Source: Acidobacteriaceae bacterium (GTDB lineage Bacteria; Acidobacteriota; Terriglobia; Terriglobales; Acidobacteriaceae). Taken from it: a stretch of 15,259 nt of DNA. This document shows positions 1 to 6,188 of the stretch, in pieces. The translations under genes were made by a program, and so were the position numbers. A model generated the notes under the pieces. It did no database searches, was not told where the DNA came from, and worked only from the letters and a program-made list of their open reading frames with translations. Numbering within the stretch: position 1 is the stretch's first letter; each line of letters begins with the position of its first letter. The DNA is taken from positions 2,732-17,990 of the forward strand of contig PMXH01000477.1 of the NCBI GenBank assembly GCA_003165855.1, written 5' to 3'.

Positions 1-35
1 AATTACCCAATTACAAAATTACTAAATTACTCAAT
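1..35. repeat. Period-8 AATTACnn tandem array
   Basis: Four consecutive 8-nt units share the core AATTAC followed by two variable bases (CC, AA, TA, TC), then a partial fifth copy. The array lies directly downstream of the ybaB stop codon, between it and whatever follows off the left edge (recR in the usual gene order). The period is exact, while the two spacer bases differ in every copy. It is AT-rich in an otherwise GC-rich region. The function is unknown; the left boundary is cut by the window edge. Confidence 0.8.
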
Positions 36-38
36 CCA

Positions 39-335
39 CTACATTCCCAGTCCGCCCAGCATCCCGCCCACGGTCGACTGCATCGCACCATCGACCTGGC
101 GCGCGGCTTCGTTGACCGCCGCGAGTATCAAGTCCTGCAGCATCTCCACGTCGCCTGACTTCACCGCCTCCGGATCGATCCGCAAGCTAAGCAGTTGCTT
201 GCGACCATCCATCTTCGCCGTCACCGTGCCCCCGCCCGACGAAGCCTCAACCACGGTCTCCTGCATCTTCTTCTGCAGGGTGTCATACTGCGACTTGGCT
301 TTCGACATTAGTTCTTGCAGATTGAATCCACCCAT
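39..335 (-). CDS. ybaB: YbaB/EbfC family nucleoid-associated protein
   Basis: This 98-residue protein belongs to the YbaB/EbfC family, whose members are small dimeric DNA-binding proteins that coat the nucleoid. The start reads MGGFNLQELMSKAKSQYDTL, followed by a long amphipathic helix, a Gly-rich beta turn (SSGGGTVTAKMDGRKQLLSLRIDPEAV) and the family-typical closing helix (LILAAVNEAARQVDGAMQSTVGGM). Length is slightly below the usual 100-110 residues and the protein looks complete. The ATG at 335 has a good ribosome-binding site (GGAAGGT, about 4 nt upstream). It follows dnaX by 87 nt on the same strand, the order seen in many bacteria (dnaX-ybaB-recR), so it is probably cotranscribed with dnaX. 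The gap to dnaX holds a degenerate repeat rather than an obvious promoter. Confidence 0.95.
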   Translation of the reverse strand: MGGFNLQELMSKAKSQYDTLQKKMQETVVEASSGGGTVTAKMDGRKQLLSLRIDPEAVKSGDVEMLQDLILAAVNEAARQVDGAMQSTVGGMLGGLGM

Positions 336-352
336 AGATACCTTCCGACAGC

Positions 353-421
353 GGACTTCAGGACCTCACACCTCAGATTTGAACCCCTAGGGAACCGGCA
401 GCCAAGGCCGACGTCCGACCC
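353..421. repeat. Degenerate GGACCTCA/GTCCGAC intergenic repeat (copy 1)
   Basis: Most of the ybaB-dnaX spacer is low-complexity sequence made of variants of GGACnTCA, CCTCAGA and ACGTCCGACC. The exact word GGACCTCA at 361-368 and relatives of GGTCGGACGT recur in the spacer at 5583-5655. This suggests one family of degenerate intergenic repeats present at two places in the window. No function can be read from the sequence. Confidence 0.5.
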
Positions 422-422
422 G

Positions 423-2345
423 CTACCGCTTTTCTTTGTAATCAATCACCGTGCGAATCTCGGCCCCGAACTTTTCCTGCAATCTGCGGACCACGGCGTC
501 CTGCTCGGCACGGCTTCGCCCTCCAGCGATCGAGTTCGCCTCGCTGGGTCTGGAGGGCCCACCGTTGCGCTTTCCTGCCGCCGCCACAGAAGCACCGGGA
601 ACGATCCTCAGCCTGACTGCCCGTCCCAGAACGCCGCTGGCGGAAGCAATCGCCAGCCGCCTCGCCTCTGCACCCAACGACATGTCGACCACGGTCTGTG
701 ACTCCGACACCTTGATTACCACTTCGTTTCCTTCGACCGACCATTCGCCCGCTTCGAGCATCGAAACGAGGATGCGCTGATTCCCATCCGTGAGCGCTTG
801 CAGCACGCCGCTTTGCAGCCTCTCGATCGACGCGGCTGCCGGTGGTGGGGCCAATTGTGAAACCGGTGCGGCCTGCAGTCTCGCTTCCGGCTGCGGTTCG
901 GCCTGCGAACTGACTTCAGGTTCGGGCTCGCTTTCGTTGAGACTCGCAGGCGCGGCAGCGCCCATGATCACCCGGGCGGGCAGGCTTCCACCCGCGACCA
1001 TGCGCGGCCCGCCTGCGGGAACTGAATCCGCGGGAGACTCCTGCCGCGGAGTGCCCTTGCGCGCGGAATCGGCTGCGAACGGCGAAACCTGGTTGGGACG
1101 AACTCCCCCACCGCCCTCTGTGCGTCGCGTCTCGGACGCAACGCCAGTGCTCGTCACAATCGAAGGCCGCGCAGAAGTTCTCGGTGCGCTCATTCCGGCA
1201 ACGCTCGACGAAGCCGCCACGTCGCTAAGCAGTTGCTCGATCGGCAGCAACCGTTGCGCGTGCGCCATCTTGAGCAGCCCGAGCTCCAGGTGGAAGCGCT
1301 GCTCCTGCTTATATCCCAGTTCGGCGTGGGTTCGCAGCATGATCTGCAGGTGCCGAGTGAGATCTTCCTCGCCAAACAGTTCCGCGACGCGTTCCACGCG
1401 CTCCCGCTCTTCACTCGAGATCTGCAGCAGGGAAGAGTCCTTGCCCGCGATCTTGGCGACGGTCGCATTGCGCAGGAACCGCACCATCTGGCGCGCGAAG
1501 TGTGTCGGGCTGTGGCCTTCGCTGATGAGGTGGTCGACGTGCCGCAATACTTCTTCGCTCGCGCCTCGCGCAATCGCCTGCATCACTTCTTCGAGAATGT
1601 GTGCCGGAGCGGCGCCGACCAGGTTGCGTACGGAGTCAGCCGTAATCTTTCCCGCGGACGACGCAATCGCCTGATCGAGGATCGACAGCGCATCACGCAT
1701 AGAGCCGTCGCCAGCCTCGGCCAGCAGGGCAAGAGCATCGTCATCGGCTTCGATCTTTTCGCGTCCCACGAGGTCGCGCAGTTGTCCGACAATGTCGTCA
1801 AACTTCACGGCGCGGAAACTGAAATGCTGGCAGCGCGAACGAATGGTCTGCGGAATGTCCTCGGGCTGGGTTGTGGCCAGCATGAAGACGATGTGATCGG
1901 GAGGTTCTTCCAGAGTCTTGAGCAGCGCATTGAACGCTGCGTCGGTAATCTGGTGCGCTTCGTCGAGAATGTAAATCTTAAAACGATCACGCGCCGGCTT
2001 GTAGCGAGCCGCCTCGCGCAGTTCGCGAATTTCGTCAATGCCGCGATTGGTGGCGGCGTCGATCTCGATTACGTCGACGGCATTGCCGGCGCGAATCTCG
2101 GTGCAGGATTCGCAAATGCCACAAGGCTCCGCCACCGGCTTGTCGGACGACCGGCAATTCAGGGCTGCCGCCAGAATGCGGGCCACCGTCGTCTTTCCAA
2201 TGCCGCGATGGCCGCTGAAGATGTAGCCGTGGGCCGTGCGCCCTTGCTCCAGGGCGTTCTGCAAGGTGCGGGTAACGTGCTCTTGTCCGATCACCTCGGA
2301 GAATTTCTGCGGACGGTATTTGCGCGCCAGAACGGTATAGCTCAT
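423..2345 (-). CDS. dnaX: DNA polymerase III subunit gamma/tau (clamp loader ATPase)
   Basis: This 640-residue protein is the gamma/tau subunit of the replicative clamp loader, which hydrolyses ATP to place the beta clamp on DNA. The N-terminus MSYTVLARKYRPQKFSEVIGQ is diagnostic. Walker A is GHRGIGKTT (residues 45-53). Four zinc-binding Cys lie at 64, 75, 78 and 81, Walker B is ILDEAH (126-131), and the SRC sensor motif is at 170-172. The AAA+ lid and collar domains run to about residue 370. A Pro/Ala/Ser-rich linker follows (about 380-505), then a C-terminal tau-like domain. No long A run that could serve as a slippery frameshift site is visible, so the short gamma form by frameshifting is not supported. 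No Shine-Dalgarno sequence precedes the ATG. A TATAAT on the coding strand lies only 15 nt upstream, in the 56-nt gap after the nitroreductase gene. ybaB follows downstream. Confidence 0.97.
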   Translation of the reverse strand: MSYTVLARKYRPQKFSEVIGQEHVTRTLQNALEQGRTAHGYIFSGHRGIGKTTVARILAAALNCRSSDKPVAEPCGICESCTEIRAGNAVDVIEIDAATNRGIDEIRELREAARYKPARDRFKIYILDEAHQITDAAFNALLKTLEEPPDHIVFMLATTQPEDIPQTIRSRCQHFSFRAVKFDDIVGQLRDLVGREKIEADDDALALLAEAGDGSMRDALSILDQAIASSAGKITADSVRNLVGAAPAHILEEVMQAIARGASEEVLRHVDHLISEGHSPTHFARQMVRFLRNATVAKIAGKDSSLLQISSEERERVERVAELFGEEDLTRHLQIMLRTHAELGYKQEQRFHLELGLLKMAHAQRLLPIEQLLSDVAASSSVAGMSAPRTSARPSIVTSTGVASETRRTEGGGGVRPNQVSPFAADSARKGTPRQESPADSVPAGGPRMVAGGSLPARVIMGAAAPASLNESEPEPEVSSQAEPQPEARLQAAPVSQLAPPPAAASIERLQSGVLQALTDGNQRILVSMLEAGEWSVEGNEVVIKVSESQTVVDMSLGAEARRLAIASASGVLGRAVRLRIVPGASVAAAGKRNGGPSRPSEANSIAGGRSRAEQDAVVRRLQEKFGAEIRTVIDYKEKR

Positions 2346-2359
2346 GAGCAGGAAGCACG

Positions 2360-2365
2360 ATTATA
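2360..2365 (-). promoter_or_regulatory. Possible dnaX -10 element (TATAAT)
   Basis: A perfect TATAAT on the minus strand lies within the 56-nt gap upstream of dnaX. If used, transcription would start about 8-10 nt before the ATG, giving an almost leaderless mRNA; this would fit the absence of a ribosome-binding site. No TTGACA-like -35 is seen at the usual spacing, so the site may be chance or need another factor. Confidence 0.3.
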
Positions 2366-2401
2366 CGTGATAGGAAGGACGTTCGGCGTTGGCGGACGGC
2401 T

Positions 2402-3604
2402 TCAAACAACAACGTCCTCAATCGGCCGGCGCGGGCTGGCTCGGGCCGTCAACGTCGGATAACCCATATAGAAAACAAAGGTCGGCTGCCACACGGCGTC
2501 CCCTAGCACCTCGGCGAGCAGGCCAGCCCGCTTCGCCGGTTTTTCCAGTGCTTTCTCATGGTCGATCATTTCCACCGCTTCATTACAGGGGCGTCCGGCC
2601 AATCCGCGGGCCGTTGCCAGCAAATGCGACCGCTGCCAGATTCGCCCGGCGCGCAGACAGTGCTCCCGGTCGCAACGGTCACGCACCGCAATGATTCCGA
2701 TCAGGGACGCGCTCAGCATCAGGTTCGAATACCCGTTCTTAGGCCCGCGCGAGGCTGCCCAGCGCAGCATCCACAAAGGCATCATTTTGCCAATTGCAGT
2801 CGCGATTGGGGGCAGCCCGATGGCATCGATCGTGAGGCCGTCGCGAAACTTCTGAACCTCACTCCAGCGGATCCGAATCCAACGGTTGCTGCCGCGCTCG
2901 ACCTCTGGGTCGGAATAGATTTCGGCGTTCGCCGCGGAGCTGATTTCCACGATCTTCTTTCGGTCTGCTTCCGAGGTGAAGAGAAACATCTTGACGTCCG
3001 ATTCGTTGCTGGCCAGGCTGCTCAGAGCCTCGACGAATTCGGGCGGGATCTGCTTGTGCGGAAGATAGGCACCACGATTCGTATGGCGTCGCGGGATCGC
3101 ATCGTACAGCTCACTCGCCTCGCGTTTGCCGGTAGCCAGATCGCCGGTAGCCAGATCTATGTGCGCCAGGAGTTCCGGCGCGGGCTCGGCGGGAATCGGT
3201 CCCAGCTTGCCCGGGAAGAACGTCAGGTTGGCTTGGTAGTCATTTGCAGCCGCGGCCAGCATCAGGTTCTCGAGGGCACAGCCCATCCCGATGTGCTCTT
3301 CTCGCAGATATGGATCGAGTGCCCCGACATTTCTCTTGGTGTCGATGTACAACTCAATCGACGAACTCGTCACTTTGAAGAGCCAAGGCTGCGTATTGTG
3401 CGGACTCGCCGCTAGAATCGCGGCTCGCACCAGCGCAAGGAGTCCATCCTCCTTGTTCGAGTCTTTGCGCCAGTCCTTCCAGGGTTCGTAGGCCGGTCCC
3501 TGGCCAACGCTGAAGACGCCCTGATCATAGGCGCGCCAGACTCCTCCGCCTGCAACCACGACGGTAACAACTCCGGCGCCTTTCAGGAATGATCTGCGTT
3601 GCAT
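2402..3604 (-). CDS. Tat-exported Acg/Rv3131-type FMN nitroreductase family protein
   Basis: This 400-residue protein starts with a twin-arginine signal (MQRRSFLKGAGVVTVVVAGGG) and is therefore likely exported folded with its cofactor. It then carries hallmarks of the Acg-like branch of the nitroreductase superfamily. These are the FMN-pocket stretch ILAASPHNTQPWLF (about residues 63-76), the RRHTNRG motif, the C-terminal segment RAGRIWQRSHLLATARGL, and the terminal GYPT...RRPIEDVV. No clear AxA cleavage site follows the signal, so it may stay membrane-anchored. The ATG at 3604 is preferred to an in-frame start 15 codons upstream, because it has the ribosome-binding site GAGGTG 5 nt before it and puts the Tat motif at the N-terminus. 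The substrate is unknown; actinobacterial relatives are linked to redox or dormancy stress. A perfect 15-bp tandem duplication encodes a repeated DLATG. dnaX follows 57 nt downstream on the same strand. Confidence 0.85.
   Translation of the reverse strand: MQRRSFLKGAGVVTVVVAGGGVWRAYDQGVFSVGQGPAYEPWKDWRKDSNKEDGLLALVRAAILAASPHNTQPWLFKVTSSSIELYIDTKRNVGALDPYLREEHIGMGCALENLMLAAAANDYQANLTFFPGKLGPIPAEPAPELLAHIDLATGDLATGKREASELYDAIPRRHTNRGAYLPHKQIPPEFVEALSSLASNESDVKMFLFTSEADRKKIVEISSAANAEIYSDPEVERGSNRWIRIRWSEVQKFRDGLTIDAIGLPPIATAIGKMMPLWMLRWAASRGPKNGYSNLMLSASLIGIIAVRDRCDREHCLRAGRIWQRSHLLATARGLAGRPCNEAVEMIDHEKALEKPAKRAGLLAEVLGDAVWQPTFVFYMGYPTLTARASPRRPIEDVVV
3128..3157. repeat. Perfect 15-bp in-frame tandem duplication
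   Basis: The unit GCCGGTAGCCAGATC occurs twice, back to back and without mismatch, inside the nitroreductase gene. It encodes DLATG-DLATG in the protein, just before the conserved KRE...RRHTNRG region. The exact identity suggests recent replication slippage. Confidence 0.9.
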
Positions 3605-3681
3605 TGAACACCTCTGGCCGGTGCCACGTCTGGCGAAGCGCAGCAGCACCGCAAATATACTCTTGTCGACGCAGTAGACCT

Positions 3682-3780
3682 ATGAATTCCAATGATGTCG
3701 CTTACTGGCGCCGGATCGAGGAGCAATTGGCGCCGCGCTGGAGATCGGACCGCTTGCTAAAACTGCCGCGCAAGCGATAG
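3682..3780 (+). CDS. Possible 32-residue small protein
   Basis: A short open frame reads MNSNDVAYWRRIEEQLAPRWRSDRLLKLPRKR in the 250-nt gap between the divergent nitroreductase and STAS genes. Its third codon positions are mostly G or C, like real genes nearby, and the peptide is strongly basic with an amphipathic start. Against it, the ribosome-binding site is weak and I recognise no homologue. The rest of the gap holds no other candidate gene. Treat it as tentative. Confidence 0.2.
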   Translation: MNSNDVAYWRRIEEQLAPRWRSDRLLKLPRKR

Positions 3781-3854
3781 GCTGGTGCGTCAACTTGGAG
3801 GGCGGAAGCTCTCTGGTCCCAGCGGAATTTGTCGCGGGTCGAAAGGGTGTTCTT

Positions 3855-4205
3855 ATGCAATTAAAGCTGGCAACACAAACGAAAGATGGAATTCAGATCG
3901 TGGACTGCAGTGGCCGGATTGTGTTTGGCGAAGAATCTTCGCTGCTGCGGGAGACAGTGAAGAAAGCCGTGTTGGAGAACAGTCGCATCGTACTCAATCT
4001 GGGCGAGGTGAATTACATTGATTCCGGCGGTCTGGGCACGCTCGTGGCCTTGCGCACTAGCGCGCAAAATGCCGGGGGCACAATCAAGCTGACGAACCTG
4101 ACGAAGCGCGTCGGCGATCTTCTCCAGGTCACGAAGCTGCTCACGGTCTTCGACGTTTACAACTCAGAGGCGGAAGCTATCGAATCTTTCCGCAAGGCGG
4201 CTTAG
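3855..4205 (+). CDS. STAS-domain anti-sigma factor antagonist
   Basis: This single-domain STAS protein has 116 residues, the normal size for SpoIIAA/RsbV-like anti-anti-sigma factors. Such proteins bind and neutralise an anti-sigma kinase when unphosphorylated. The signature is VNYIDSGGLGTLVAL: Ser57 in the DSGGLG loop is the expected phosphorylation site. The N-terminal strand (GIQIVDCSGRIVFGEESS) and the closing helix (EAEAIESFRKAA) complete the fold. The start is the ATG at 3855, with AAAGGGTG 5 nt upstream; an in-frame TTG 20 codons earlier has no comparable site and would add non-family sequence. No anti-sigma kinase or phosphatase gene lies next to it, so its partner is elsewhere. A membrane-protein gene of the UPF0324 family follows 43 nt downstream, so the two may be cotranscribed; a functional link is only a guess. 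Confidence 0.9.
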   Translation: MQLKLATQTKDGIQIVDCSGRIVFGEESSLLRETVKKAVLENSRIVLNLGEVNYIDSGGLGTLVALRTSAQNAGGTIKLTNLTKRVGDLLQVTKLLTVFDVYNSEAEAIESFRKAA

Positions 4206-4248
4206 CGGCTCTCGACTCGCGGTTCGTTCACTGCTACGCGGTGCCGCG

Positions 4249-5202
4249 GTGAACAAGCTGCGCCGGGCTTTCCTCGAAATGCTGCCTCGCATCGTTTTTC
4301 TTCTCTGCCTGCTCATGAGCGCCAGCGGCTTCGTGTCTCCGCCGGTTGCGCTGGCCATGGGGCTAGTGTTTGGGCTGACATTTCCCCATCCCTACGGCGA
4401 CGAAGCGAAGAAGTTCTCCCGGTTTTTACTGAAGGCCTCTGTGGTCGGACTCGGCTTCGGGATGAACCTGCACCAGGTGATTCAGACCGGGCGCAGCGGC
4501 TTCGTCTACACCATGCTCGGAATCAGTTTCGCGCTGCTGGCTGGCATGGGACTGGGCGCGCTGCTGCGCGTGCCACGCGTGCCGGCTTTTCTCATTTCCA
4601 CCGGCACGGCGATTTGCGGCGGCAGCGCCATTGCTGCCGTCGGGCCGATCATCCAGGCCAGCGACGAAGAGATGGCCGTAGCGCTGGGAACTGTCTTCGT
4701 GCTGAATTCAGTGGCGCTGCTCATTTTTCCCGCCATCGGCACGGCGCTCAAGCTGACACAATCGCAGTTTGGACTGTGGGCAGCGCTGGCGATTCACGAC
4801 ACCAGTTCAGTGGTAGGCGCAGCGGCCAAGTATGGAGCCGTGGCGCTGGCCATTGCGACCACGGTGAAACTGGCACGAGCGTTGTGGATTGTTCCCCTGG
4901 CGATCGCGACCGCGATGGTGCGCGGCTCCAAGGCCAAGATTCAGTGGCCGTGGTTTATCGGCTTCTTTTGCCTGGCTGCGGTGTGCAGCACCTATCTGCC
5001 CGCGGGAGCGCACGCCTTCGGCATCGTGGTGAAAGTTGCGAAGATTGGATTGACCGCCACTTTGTTCCTGATCGGCAGCGGCATCTCGGTGGCGACCCTC
5101 AAGCAGGTAGGGCCTCGTCCGTTGTTGCAGGGAGTAATATTGTGGTTGTTGGTATCGGTGGGATCGCTGTGGCTGATTCGCATAGGATGGATCGCCCTGT
5201 GA
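4249..5202 (+). CDS. YeiH/UPF0324 family membrane protein (putative sulfate exporter family)
   Basis: This 317-residue integral membrane protein has about ten hydrophobic segments and belongs to the UPF0324/YeiH family (Cons_hypoth698), often called putative sulfate exporters on thin evidence. Conserved features are the GTAICGGSAIAA motif at 119-130, between transmembrane segments, and AIHDTSSVVGAA at 181-192, followed by a TVKLARALW stretch. The C-terminus has the family-typical ending KIGLTATLFLIGSG and a last hydrophobic helix. The assigned start is GTG at 4249, with no clear ribosome-binding site; an ATG at 4279 is a possible alternative and would remove ten residues. The gene sits between a STAS protein gene and an ATL repair gene on the same strand. 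Its stop codon TGA overlaps a possible GTG start of the next gene. The substrate cannot be read from the sequence. Confidence 0.88.
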   Translation: MNKLRRAFLEMLPRIVFLLCLLMSASGFVSPPVALAMGLVFGLTFPHPYGDEAKKFSRFLLKASVVGLGFGMNLHQVIQTGRSGFVYTMLGISFALLAGMGLGALLRVPRVPAFLISTGTAICGGSAIAAVGPIIQASDEEMAVALGTVFVLNSVALLIFPAIGTALKLTQSQFGLWAALAIHDTSSVVGAAAKYGAVALAIATTVKLARALWIVPLAIATAMVRGSKAKIQWPWFIGFFCLAAVCSTYLPAGAHAFGIVVKVAKIGLTATLFLIGSGISVATLKQVGPRPLLQGVILWLLVSVGSLWLIRIGWIAL

Positions 5203-5306
5203 GGAAGGGAAGCAAGCAATCGGGGAAGGTTGCAGGGAAGCGACATGAGAGGGGATCGTCTCCGGATACACTTCCGAATAAGTCTTCTCCGGATCCAGCA
5301 TCGAAG

Positions 5307-5630
5307 ATGAGGATTCGCATCGAGGCCGCGATTCGGCGAATTCCCCAGGGTAAGGTATCAACCTACGGAGCGGTGGCGCGAGCGGCCGGACTTCCCGGGG
5401 CGGCGCGGCAAGTGGCAAAGGTGTTGCATCGCGGGTTCGGATTACCCTGGCAACGCGTGTTAGGCGCGGGTGGAGAAATCAAGCTGCGCGGGGACTCGGC
5501 CATCGAGCAGCGACTTCGCCTGGAAGCCGAGGGCGTGCGATTTCGTGGGCTGAAGGTTGATATGAAACAGTGTGAATGGAAGTTCGGACGTCGGACCTCA
5601 GACACTGGACCCCGAAACCTGAGGCCATGA
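5307..5630 (+). CDS. Alkyltransferase-like (ATL) protein, MGMT fold with Trp for catalytic Cys
   Basis: The 107-residue protein matches the DNA-binding domain of O6-alkylguanine-DNA alkyltransferases. It has IRRIPQGKVSTYGAVA (helix-turn-helix entry), GAARQVAKVL with Arg34 as the expected base-flipping arginine finger, then LPWQRVLGAGGEIKLRG. In alkyltransferases this last motif reads PCHRV; here Trp48 replaces the alkyl-accepting Cys. That is the mark of ATL proteins, which bind O6-alkylguanine and hand the lesion to nucleotide excision repair instead of reversing it. The start is uncertain. ATG 5307 fits the family length, but in-frame ATG 5187 and GTG 5199 would add a Lys/Ser-rich extension (SSPDTLPNKSSPDPASK), and GTG 5199 overlaps the TGA of the upstream gene. 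The extension has poorer codon bias than the body. The last 15 or so residues are encoded by intergenic repeat DNA and probably are not part of the fold. Confidence 0.8.
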   Translation: MRIRIEAAIRRIPQGKVSTYGAVARAAGLPGAARQVAKVLHRGFGLPWQRVLGAGGEIKLRGDSAIEQRLRLEAEGVRFRGLKVDMKQCEWKFGRRTSDTGPRNLRP

Positions 5631-5655
5631 GGTCGTCCAACGTCCAAAGTCCGGT
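5583..5655. repeat. Degenerate GGACCTCA/GTCCAAC intergenic repeat (copy 2), foldable
   Basis: This stretch lies between and partly inside two convergent genes. It contains GGACGTCGGACCTCA, CCTCAG...CTGAGG and the 7-nt run GTCCAAC-GTCCAAA-GTCCGG. The arms 5586-5600 and 5628-5638 can pair (with a bulge), giving a symmetric stem that could slow transcription from either side, although no T-tract is present. It shares words with the ybaB-dnaX spacer at 353-421. The ATL stop codon (5628-5630) lies inside it. Confidence 0.55.
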
Positions 5656-6051
5656 TCACTTCTTGAACTGCTCGTCGATCTCCACCTGATAGCCGGTGAC
5701 CATCTTATTGGTCTCGTTGGCCATGCCCACGACCGCCATCAACTCCTTGAAAATCGCGTCGGTCATGCCTTTCTTCTGCGCCGAGGCGGTGTGCGAGGCG
5801 ATGCAGTAGTTGCATTGATTGGTCACGCTGACGGCGACGTAGATCATTTCTTTGGTTAGCGGGTCGAGCGCACCGGGAGCCATGATCTGTTTGATGTCTT
5901 CCCAGGTGCGTTTTAGTGTGGCGGGATCGTGGGCGATCGCTTTCCAGAAGTTGTTGATCCAGTCGGTCTTGCGCGTGGCCATAATGTCGTCGTAAATCGC
6001 GCGTACTTCCGGGCTGGCATCTTCGTATTCAATGAGTCCGAGGGTCGACAT
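5656..6051 (-). CDS. Carboxymuconolactone decarboxylase / AhpD-like family protein
   Basis: This 131-residue protein belongs to the CMD/AhpD superfamily. The key motif is NQCNYCIASH, a CxxCxxxH arrangement with Cys80, Cys83 and His87. In AhpD-like proteins it supports thiol-based peroxide reduction, whereas true carboxymuconolactone decarboxylases lack this redox pair. The upstream helix (MAPGALDPLTKEMIYVAVS) and downstream AQKKGMTDAIFKELMAVVGM are family-typical. The ATG at 6051 is chosen because GGGAGAA lies directly before it with 5-nt spacing; an in-frame GTG four codons upstream overlaps that site. The gene lies downstream of hemQ on the same strand, separated by a 137-nt gap that carries an inverted repeat. 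A role in peroxide handling beside a peroxide-using HemQ is plausible but unproven. Confidence 0.9.
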   Translation of the reverse strand: MSTLGLIEYEDASPEVRAIYDDIMATRKTDWINNFWKAIAHDPATLKRTWEDIKQIMAPGALDPLTKEMIYVAVSVTNQCNYCIASHTASAQKKGMTDAIFKELMAVVGMANETNKMVTGYQVEIDEQFKK

Positions 6052-6084
6052 GAATTCTCCCACTTAAGATCATTTACTACGGAG

Positions 6085-6158
6085 TCACAGAGACACAGAG
6101 AAAACCTTCTTTGGATTTCTTGGAACTTGTTTCTCTCTGTGACTCTGTGTCTCTGTGA
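6085..6158. repeat. Perfect 16-bp inverted repeat (CACAGAGACACAGAG type)
   Basis: The arms TCACAGAGACACAGAG (6085-6100) and CTCTGTGTCTCTGTGA (6143-6158) are exact reverse complements, separated by 42 nt. Each arm is itself built from repeated CAGAGA/CACAGA words, and the right side carries an extra CTCTGTGACT partial copy. It sits between hemQ and the CMD-family gene, so it would form a hairpin in their shared transcript. From memory, strings of this type recur in intergenic DNA of many unrelated environmental bacteria and archaea; I cannot confirm that here. Confidence 0.9.
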
Positions 6159-6188
6159 TGAAAAAGTTCTCTGATACGGCTACTTCCG

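Noticed and set aside
790..1674. Long plus-strand open frame opposite dnaX
   Set aside because: It lies antisense to a strongly conserved gene, has no family resemblance, and reflects GC-rich codon bias on the other strand.
423..2345. Programmed frameshift in dnaX giving a short gamma subunit
   Set aside because: No run of A longer than about four occurs on the coding strand in the linker region, so a slippery heptamer of the known type is not supported.
1233..2462. 409-codon plus-strand open frame opposite dnaX
   Set aside because: It is a complement-strand shadow of the conserved AAA+ region of dnaX; no recognisable domain and no start signal.
4249..5202. Confirmed sulfate exporter
   Set aside because: The family name rests on weak evidence and nothing in the sequence or neighbours fixes the substrate.
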